From Naematelia aurantialba (Eukaryota > Basidiomycota > Tremellomycetes > Tremellales > Naemateliaceae): a stretch of 64,000 nucleotides of DNA. Below are positions 56,525 to 64,000 of the stretch, piece by piece; position 1 is the stretch's first letter, and each line of letters starts with the position of its first letter. A model generated the notes under the pieces. It made no database searches. It was given only the letters and a program-made list of their open reading frames with translations, and was not told where the DNA came from. The translations under genes and the position numbers were made by a program. The stretch spans positions 372,001 through 436,000 of the forward strand of contig JAKFAO010000003.1 of NCBI GenBank assembly GCA_021527695.1. Reading direction: 5' to 3'.

Positions 56525-59500
56525 ATGCTAGGATTCCTCAAGGACAAGAAGAAGCGCAGGGAGACCCCCGAGCCTGTCCCGAGCAGCTTGGCCATGTCGG
56601 AACCGGACCCTCACAGGCAGGGCACGAGCGCCAGTCCTCACCCAACCCCGGCGTCAGCCATGCCCGTCACCCCTCCGTCGGCTCCCCTCAACACGGTCGC
56701 CTACGACACTGCCCGCCCCAGCGCCCCGGCCGTCGCGTTTGCAGACGCGCCTGCAGGGCCCCAGACGGCGGGGGGAGCGGCGTCTGCGCGCCGACCCAAC
56801 ACTGCCCGACCCGACACCGGCGTGTCTGAGATTGGCGACCTGCCCGCCAAGCAGTTCTTCCCCGAAAGCACCGACTTTGACGACGATGACGAGCAGGAGG
56901 ACGAGCCCGAAGACGGCGTCTTTGCCTTTAAGCGCCCGATCACGAGCGCTCAGTCTGGCGTTGCGTTTTCAGACTACACGTCCTCGGCGCCGACGACGGG
57001 CTTGCACCCCACCCCCGGCGCATCCGCGTCGGGCTCTGGCGCCCCAGGAACTGGTATCCTGAGGCGTGGCCCTCCGCCCCAGGTCACCGTGGTGGGCGAC
57101 CACAACCACAACCGCCGGGAGCTGGGCCTCAGACGAGGATCCGGCGACACCCAACTCAGCATCAAAGACGTCCCGCCACCGACGGGCGTCATCGATGTGG
57201 GCGGGCACCTGCCCGAAGTCGCGTACGACCCCAACAACCCCCCTCCGTTCAGCGGACGGCACAACCCCAACAACTCGAGCTTTGCATTCATGAACCGCCT
57301 GCACGACGAGGCGGTGGCCGCTCAAGGGCAGAGTCCTATGCTGCCGCAGCGCGAACGGGTAGCTCGGCGGCCGTTCTCCGGGCAGCTGTTTGACCGGCTT
57401 CACATGCGTCGCCGCAACCAGACGGCCACGACCACGGCGACAGCCACCACGACTGCCACTGAATTCACGACCGAGGCGTCGCACACCTCGGACGACTCGC
57501 TCGATCCCTCGGACGCCGGCTCGTTTGTCGCGGGGACGGCGGGGCGACCCCACCGGCCGCGCCGGGTCAAGTCGTCTCAGCCGCTCATTCAGCCTTCCAC
57601 GGCCGGAGGCGACTCGTTCATGACCGACTCTGATGTGCGCAGCCGCGGCGTCAGTCGCGGCAGTTACGGAATGACCGAAATCAGCGGCGACATGACCGTC
57701 GCCGACGGCAAGACGACGTATGGAGACGGCGCTGGCGGGTTCATCAAGGAAGAGGGAGACGCAGGCTTCGACGTCCTCGTCGAGGAGGACAGCCCATACC
57801 CCGAAGTCCGCGCGTCCGTGTCCAACATCGACGACCCCGAGATGCCAGGTATGTCCCATCGCGTCCTCCATGCCCCGTATCGCTAGTTGACAATCTCAGC
57901 TCTCACGTTGCGATCTTGGTGTCTGGGCATGACTTTCGCCATCATCGGTTCGGCCGTCAACACGTTCTTCCACTTTCGCACTCCGGCGCCTTATGTGTCG
58001 CCGCTCATTGTCCAGTAAGTGGCCGTAGCCGGTCTGCACCGTTTGTCCGTGCACGGCTCAGGCTGATCATACCGCTAGGGTCATCGCGTATCCGATCGGC
58101 AAGTTCTTTGCGTGGTGCATGCCTATCCGGGACTACCACCTGCCGCAGTTCGTGGGAGGACACGCGTTCTCGCTGAACCCGGGGCCGTTCAACATCAAGG
58201 AACACACGATCATCGTCATGATGGCCAATGTGGCGATTGGGCCGGCCTACGCGCTGTACGCCACCGTGTCGTCCGAGCTGTTTTACAAGCACGATTTCGG
58301 CGTCGTCTTTAATATCCTGTATGTGCTCGCGACGCAGCTCACGGGATTCGCCTTTGCAGGCATGGCGCGCCGGTTTGTCATCTGGCCAGCGAGCATGATC
58401 TGGCCAGGCAATCTCGTGGTCGCTACGAATCTCAACACGTTCCACGCAGAGGACGACGGCTTTACGGGAGGTATCAGCAGGTATCGGTTCTTGATGATCT
58501 GGATGGGCGCGGCGTTTGCGTGGTACTTCCTGCCGGGTGAGTCCGAGTCAGATGTCCGCCATTGTCACGATTATCATCCTTGTCATCACTGCCACGATTG
58601 TCTCGACTGCCACAATTGTCACAATTGCAACGGTTGTCATCTTTGTATCACTGCCGCGACTGCCGCGATTCAGAGCACCGAGCGCCCACCAGACTCCTGT
58701 TGCAGCCAGTGCCCAACAGCGTCAGCTGACGTGCCCAGGCTTCCTCTTCACCGCCTTGTCGTACTTTTCCTACGCGTGCTGGATCGCGCCCAACAACCGC
58801 GTCGTCAACGAGTTGTTTGGCAGTGCGACGGGCCTGGGAATGGGGATCCTGACGTTTGACTGGAGTCAGATAACGTGGATCGGATCGCCACTGACCAGTC
58901 CGTGGTGGGCCGAGGTCAATGTCGGTGTGGGATTCGTCTTGTTTTACTGGATCCTCGTCCCGGTCCTCTACTACAACAACGTGGGTCTCTTGTCTCTCTG
59001 TTCTTGTCTCTTGTCTTGTCTCTCTTGTTTTGTCTTGTCTCTTGTTCTTGTCTCTTGTCTCTTGTCTCTTGTCTCTTGTCTCTTGTCTCTTGTCTCTTGT
59101 CTCTTGTCTCCGCTCCCCTGCAGCGCGCTTTCTTGACTCTTCTCCATTGCCGCTAGCGTTCTCGTCTCTTGTCCGTCGCCGCTCCGTTCTCAACTCTGGT
59201 CTTGTCTCCTGTCTTTCGATTCGTCGCACTTGACTCGTCCCCCCACTAACCCCTCCAGGTATGGCAGACGGCATATCTCCCGATGAATGTGATCGAGGTG
59301 GCAGATCGATTCGGTGACTCGTACGACATCTTCAATGTGCTCACGCCGGACGTCGATCTCAACATCACCGCGTACGCCGAGTACTCGCCCATCTACCTTT
59401 CCGCCTCGTTCAGCATGACGTACATGCTGGCCTTTGCGCTATCGACGGCGCTTATCGTGCATACGGCACTCCATCACGGGCCGCGGATCTACCGCGCCAT

Positions 59501-61064
59501 CATCAACGTCAAGACGGAGGCAGACGACGTGCACATGAAACTCATGCGCACGTACCCCGACGTCCCGCATTGGTGGTACTTGATCCTCTTTGTCGTGTTC
59601 TTTGTCATCTCCGTCGTTGCCATCGAGGTGTTCCACACCGGCCTCCCCGTGTGGGGATACATCCTCAGCATTCTCTTGCCGTTCATCTACGTCATTCCGG
59701 CAGCATTCATCTATGCCATGACGTCGCAACTCATCGCTATCAACCTCCTCGCCGAGCTCATTCCGGGCTACATCTTCCAAGGGCAGCCTATCCCAGGCAT
59801 GGTGAGTTGCTTCCTGTATGACGAGCCGCTGCTGACGAGTCCCCTCGTACCCTTTTCCCGCGCGTATTCTCGCATCCTCTACTCCATGTCACCTCTCTCG
59901 CCCGCCACCCGCACTACCCCACACGCTATCGGTGCCGCCATCCAACAGATCTTCAAAGCCTTCTCGGTCCAAACCGTCACAGAAACCCTGACGTTCCTGC
60001 AAGACCAGAAACTAGGGCACTACATGAAGATTCCGCCTCGTGCGACATTCTTTGTCCAGATCAGCGCGACGACCGTCACGTGTTTAATCCAGATCGCCAC
60101 GAAAGAGGTCTTGTTCAAGACTGTCTCTGATATTTGCGGAAGTAACCAGAAACATCTCTTGACTTGTGCTTCTACGAAGGTCTTTTTCTCGTCGTCGGTG
60201 GTCTGGTGAGTCTCTGTTTCTTGTTCCGGGATGGTGTTGCTCGGAGCTGTGTTTGCCACATTACACACCACACTTCGCACCACCTGGTACAAGTCGCGCC
60301 CAAACACGGCACACCTCTGCCCCTACACATGTCACATGTACGCGCGCGCAAGTCGCACATAAACACGCACCACACCTCTGCTACTTTGCGTGTCGCACGC
60401 ACGAACACTCAAGTCGGGACCCGTCCGGCGGATCAATGCGATATCTTGCTCATTTGCTCACGCTGGTGCAGGGGATTGATCGGTCCCGAGCGGCTGTTCT
60501 CCAAAGGATCCATGTTCTATCCTCAAACCTTCGCGGCTCTCGCCGGCGCCCTCCTACCTATCCCTCTGTGGCTCTGGGTCCGTCGCTGGCCCCGATCCAT
60601 CTTCCGCAACGTCAACCTTCCGGTCATCTTCAACGGCGCGTTGGCCATCCCGCCAGCGACAGGTGTCAACTATGCCTCGTGGCTTGTCACTGGGGCCATC
60701 TTCCAGTTCTACATGCGACGACGCAATTTCGCCTGGTGGTCCAAGGTCGGCTTTTGTTATGTTTGCACATGAGGAGCAGCGAGCTGACGGCAATGGCAGT
60801 ACAACTACGTTTTGAGTGCCGCACTGGATGTCGGGACGGCCATGTCGGCCGTGGTGATCTTCCTCGTTTTGGATCTTCCTGGCGCCTCGCTCAGCTGGTG
60901 GGGCAACGAGGTGTACAAGAACAGTGAGTGGGAGGGCGCCGGCGCACCCTTGGCTTTGGGCTCCATGCTGATGGGACATCTTAGCTGCCGACTGGACGGC
61001 TGAAGGTGCATCTTATCTTACCCCGCCCGCGACTGGTTTCGGGCCCGACACGTGGAAAGTTTAG
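56525..61064 (+). CDS. OPT-family oligopeptide transporter
   Basis: Proton-coupled importer of small peptides or related compounds at the plasma membrane. Seen: nine exons, 56525..57848, 57900..58014, 58079..58536, 58739..58980, 59259..59801, 59949..60205, 60472..60745, 60800..60923, 60985..61064, giving 1138 aa. About 440 N-terminal residues are disordered and phospho-site-rich (Ser/Thr/Pro), with an acidic patch (DFDDDDEQEDEPEDG). The membrane part then shows OPT landmarks: TLRSWCLGMTFAIIGSAVNT, FNIKEHTIIVMMANVAIGPA (the NPGPFN-KEH motif), YWILVPVLYYNN, SPIYLSASFSMTYMLAFALS, GLPVWGYILSILLPFIYVIP, IPGYIFQGQPIPGM, HYMKIPPRATFFVQI, GPERLFSKGSMFYP and SWWGNEVYKN. About 12-16 helices are expected. 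It is tail to tail with a Qsp1-like peptide precursor gene. Confidence 0.95.
58985..59112. repeat. TCTTGTC heptamer array in an OPT intron
   Basis: About 14 units of TCTTGTC, some degenerate, within intron 58981..59258. Confidence 0.93.
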
Positions 61065-61599
61065 AACCGTCTCGTGGCGCGAAAGCACACGAGACGCAGA
61101 TCGACCGCGTCTGACAAGGGCTTGAATGTGTGTAGTCGTATATATCTCGCCTCGTCTCTTCCCCCCTGTGACCTGTTCTGTGCCACCCTGTCCATCGCGT
61201 CACCCATGCTCTTGTGCCGCATCACCATGTTCTGCAACCACGTCATCGTCTCCATGATACTGCCATCATCCATACCATCCAGTCTATGACGTCCCTCGTC
61301 TGGCCAGCGGTCCCGACCAGGCTAGACGCGCGGTGTACATCGCTCGACCGTCGGCTCTTCCTATATCCCACCTGGGTTTCTCCAGGCTGTGCCTGGGGGT
61401 CCTTGTGGTTATATGCTGTAGATGTCTATCTCGCTTCTTTGGCGTGTTCTTTTTCTTTGGCCGGGGCTGCCGTTCGTTGTACCATATTGGGCTTGGTTGG
61501 TCAAGTTTGTCGTTTGTCGTATATCGAGATGAGGCGCAGGTGGTTACGCTTGGGGTGGTGTTTATTGCCGGTTATGGACTGCTAAGGGGGGGGTGGGGG

Positions 61600-61684
61600 G
61601 AGTGTAGGGTGTGATGATGGAGTGGGAGGAGTGTAGAGTGTGATGATGGAGTGGGAGGAGTGTAGAGAGTGTGATGGAGTGGGA
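61600..61684. repeat. GATGGAGTGGGAGGAGTGTA tandem repeat
   Basis: About three units of 27-28 bp, purine-rich on the plus strand. Confidence 0.88.
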
Positions 61685-62043
61685 GCGGGCAGGGGTAGTG
61701 TGTGCGGACGGCAGTGGGTAAATTGCAGTCTTCAGCACCTCGTGTATGTACTTGTAGATTACCTGCATAATGACAAACCGATATCATTTGTGCTTGTGCC
61801 TGTGCGGTGCTGTTATCTACGAGTGCTACGTGGTGCTTGTGGCCAGGGATCCGATATTGTGGTTTGTCGTTCTAGCCTCTTTAGCATTCTAGCCTCGTAG
61901 TCATTATAGCCTCCTTGTCATTCTAGCATCTTGTTCCAGCCTCTTTGCCATTCTAGCATCTTGTTCTAGCTCTCGCGGCAGTCGCCAGTACTGCCCGTGC
62001 GTATACTCCGCCGCATCACGTTGACGCTGATCATCCGAGATCC

Positions 62044-62090
62044 ACAATCGACAATCGACAATCGACAATCGACAATCATTCGCCATTCGC
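62044..62090. repeat. CGACAAT array (about 5 copies)
   Basis: Perfect octamer-like units CAATCGACAATCGA, followed by a CATTCGC triplicate. Confidence 0.88.
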
Positions 62091-62814
62091 CATTCGCCAC
62101 TCATGCCACAACCGCCCATGCAACACCAGCCGCCTCACCGCCGTATCACCTTGCTACTAGACAGCCATGTTCCCATTCCCGTACTCGGCAGCGACAACGG
62201 CATGCCATGCACCTTGCTGGTCAGGAACTGCATTCATCGAACTGCATTCGTCCATCCAATGATACATGGCTAACGCTCTTCGACGTCTACCTGCTCTACC
62301 ATCTACCGCTCCGTAACGCCAAGTAAGCAACAGGGAAAGTCAAGCACGAAAGCCCGCAGGAACAGGAACACCAGAAGCCGGGAGGAAAGGGAGCCAGCCT
62401 AAGAAGAAGACTGGTATAACGGGACACGGCATGCGGGATGCAGCAGGTTGCTCGATTCGGACAGAAGAATGGCAATCGCCGCTTCTTGCAGAAAGTCCCG
62501 TCTCTGCGAGCTACTGGAATGCCAGCGAAGCCCGCGGGCAAGCGGGACGAAGTGGACATAGAGTGAAGCATGGCCGGGCGCGCACGAGATTGAGGTCGGA
62601 ACGATATGTCGAGAGCAGCGAGAGAGAATTCAGCGTAAAGCACCGAGGTAACGGGGGTCAAGGGCATAGGCGAATCGAGCAGAGTCGAGTCGAGATGGAA
62701 GGCGGGAGTCCGGAAGCAGGAAGAAAGACCAGTAAGAATGCATCGACAGAAGAGAAGCACGGTCAGCGCGGCTCACCCTCGCGATCAAACCTGAAATCAA
62801 TACTCACCCGACCA

Positions 62815-63249
62815 TCACTCCCCATCCGGCTCTTCCTTGATAAATGGCTTGGGGCAGCCTCCGCCGAGAGGGCACGGCTCCCGCTTGACGGACGCGGGCG
62901 TACCACGGCCCTCTTGCAGGTGCTTGGCGAACGGAGTGGCGCCGCAGGGACCGAAAAAGCACTCTCGTGCCCGCTTAAGCGGCTGCGGCGCATCACTGTC
63001 TTCTGGCTCGGTTTTGATAAAGGGATTGGCGCCGCCAGGGCCAAAGTAGTTGGACTCGCGCTTCACAAGTGTATCGACGTCATCGTCGGCACGGTCCTGG
63101 CGCTCGACAAATGGTTGCACACGGACGCTGCCTCCGCCACGGACGAAGAAGGCGTCGACGGCGTTGTCGTGGCGCATGGCTGGGAGAGGCATCGCGAGTG
63201 CCGCGGGCGCAAGCAGCGCAAAGATAAGCACCAACAGACGGAACTGCAT
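62815..63249 (-). CDS. Secreted repeat-peptide preproprotein (Kex2-processed, Qsp1-like)
   Basis: Intronless ORF of 144 aa from the ATG at 63247-63249. Residues 1-19 form a classic signal peptide (MQFRLLVLIFALLAPAALA). Lys-Arg dipeptides at 63-64, 92-93 and 122-123 are Kex2-type sites that divide the protein into repeats of about 30 residues. Each unit has a Phe/Gly-rich core ending in Pro-Phe: AFFVRGGG...VQPFVE, NYFGPGGANPFIK, CFFGPCGATPFAK and CPLGGGCPKPFIK, followed by an acidic/Pro-rich spacer. Units 3 and 4 carry closely spaced Cys pairs. The NYFGPGGANPF core resembles Cryptococcus Qsp1 as I remember it. The frame is open upstream to a Met at 63495, but the signal peptide argues for 63249. 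Function is inferred, not shown. Confidence 0.85.
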   Translation of the reverse strand: MQFRLLVLIFALLAPAALAMPLPAMRHDNAVDAFFVRGGGSVRVQPFVERQDRADDDVDTLVKRESNYFGPGGANPFIKTEPEDSDAPQPLKRARECFFGPCGATPFAKHLQEGRGTPASVKREPCPLGGGCPKPFIKEEPDGE

Positions 63250-63623
63250 GGTTAATTCGGTTGGCAAGTGCGAGTGTAAGTGCAAGTGGCAAAAGCTCAA
63301 AGTCTGTTGAAGCTGGAGCGGACAATCAGCGAGGGCAGGGCGAGATGACAAGGGCGGGGGTGCGGACAGGGACGCACTGGACAGAGAAGACTGGAAATAC
63401 TTGATGAGAAGAGGGAGGAAATTTTGGACGCTGAGCGGCGCTCTTATGCGTTGGGCCCATGGCAAGCCGAGGGAGGCGAGGACGAGGTGCTGCATGGTCG
63501 ACGCAGACCGGAATCCCTGGACAGGGTGAAAGGAGGGACCTCGAAATTGAATAATTGCGAGGAACCATCATCGATACGAGTACCATGCGGCATCAACTGA
63601 GCAGCACATGATCCGCGCAATAT
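63250..63623. promoter_or_regulatory. Upstream region of the peptide-precursor gene
   Basis: 374 bp between the NCS2-like stop and the precursor ATG. It is the likely promoter and leader of the peptide gene, which is oriented the same way as NCS2. No motif identified. Confidence 0.45.
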
Positions 63624-64000
63624 TCACTCTTCATCGCCGATCAGAAACTCTGTAATGGAGGCCGGGGCGACGTGCGCGGCGACCCAGCGTGGCAGCACGA
63701 CCGGCGTGCCCTGTCCCGCGTGCGTCGGCGCCACCAAGCGGCCGCCGACGGTCGCGGGCGCCACGGTCGTGAGACACGCGTAGCAGAGCATGCTGGCCAG
63801 ACCCTGTCGGCGAGGACGGTGATAATCGAGGGTGGGGAATGCGTTCGAGGCAGTGAGGGACGTTAGGGCCGAGCGGCACTTCCAATCAAGGGCAGACGGC
63901 TCGAGCGGCCTTTGATCATCACCATCAGCGTCATCAACAGGGCCACCCCAACTCAGCTGCGAATACGAAATCCAGATCAACGTACGATTCGCAAAGTGGG
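63624..64000 (-). CDS. NCS2/CTU2-like tRNA 2-thiolation protein, C-terminal end (partial)
   Basis: The Ncs2-Ncs6 complex thiolates the wobble uridine of some cytosolic tRNAs. Only the C-terminal part is in the window; the rest lies to the right. Seen: EPSALDWKCRSALTSLTASN, then GLASMLCYACLTTVAP, and an ending in ITEFLIGDEE. The LCYACLTT motif followed by a short C-terminal helix is the Ncs2 ending as I know it. An intron acceptor may lie near 63900-63990, so the upstream part of the open frame is uncertain. Confidence 0.6.
   Translation of the reverse strand, partial: HFANRTLIWISYSQLSWGGPVDDADGDDQRPLEPSALDWKCRSALTSLTASNAFPTLDYHRPRRQGLASMLCYACLTTVAPATVGGRLVAPTHAGQGTPVVLPRWVAAHVAPASITEFLIGDEE

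Larger units (their letters stand above)
61065..62814. other. Convergent intergenic region between OPT and peptide-precursor genes
   Basis: About 1.75 kb without a recognised gene. It holds 27-28-bp units built on GTGATGATGGAGTGGGAGGA (61600-61680), a CATTCTAGCCTC-type repeat (61880-61970), and a CGACAATC array (62045-62088). Confidence 0.6.

Noticed and set aside
62431..63255. Plus-strand ORF of 274 aa over the peptide-precursor gene
   Set aside because: Composition is Arg/Gly/Lys-rich without any family motif, and the minus strand has a signal peptide and ordered repeats.
63250..63495. N-terminal extension of the peptide precursor to the Met at 63495
   Set aside because: It would bury the signal peptide; the sequence upstream has leader-like composition.
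1..64000. tRNA genes
   Set aside because: A visual search for the B-box pattern GGTTCGANTCC on both strands found no match with an A box and acceptor stem.

Overview
The window is nuclear DNA of a basidiomycete yeast, most likely a Tremellomycete (Cryptococcus/Trichosporon side). The evidence is: GC-rich sequence, dense genes on both strands, many short spliceosomal introns (about 34-70 nt, GT-AG), micro-exons of 6-25 nt, and proteins with long disordered low-complexity tails. No prokaryotic features, tRNA, rRNA, transposon or CRISPR array was recognised. Gene models were built by hand from splice signals and reading-frame continuity. Where exons are listed, their total length is a multiple of three unless stated.

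Layout: SIN3 corepressor (5' part, runs off the left edge) and CMC1 (divergent); SEC63 and COX13/COX6A (divergent); SCYL2-type pseudokinase; a multi-pass membrane protein; a PPP4R1-like HEAT protein with a reading-frame break; a TRK potassium transporter with micro-exons; an MFS antiporter; a Zn2Cys6 transcription factor; a small proline-rich protein; mitochondrial SSB (RIM1); a Med9-like protein; a TFIIB/cyclin-fold-like protein; MRD1; RPS19; riboflavin synthase; ERG28; a peroxisomal enoyl-CoA hydratase/isomerase; a Med19-like protein; SNF5/SFH1; an OPT oligopeptide transporter; a small secreted repeat-peptide precursor; and the C-terminal end of an NCS2/CTU2-like protein. Most are housekeeping genes: protein translocation, respiration, transcription and chromatin, ribosome biogenesis, sterol and flavin synthesis, ion and nutrient transport. 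No metabolic cluster is evident.

The most interesting locus is at 62815-63249. It encodes a 144-residue preproprotein with a signal peptide, three Lys-Arg (Kex2-type) sites and about four diverged Gly/Pro/Phe-rich repeats, one containing NYFGPGGANPF. This resembles, from memory, the Cryptococcus quorum-sensing-like peptide Qsp1 (NFGAPGGAYPW), which is taken up by an OPT transporter. An OPT gene lies immediately next to it, tail to tail. This pair is the best candidate for an undescribed peptide signalling system. Other unusual points are a start codon split by an intron (MRD1), a long acidic tail on RPS19, micro-exons, and species-specific minisatellites that sit mostly in introns and intergenic DNA.
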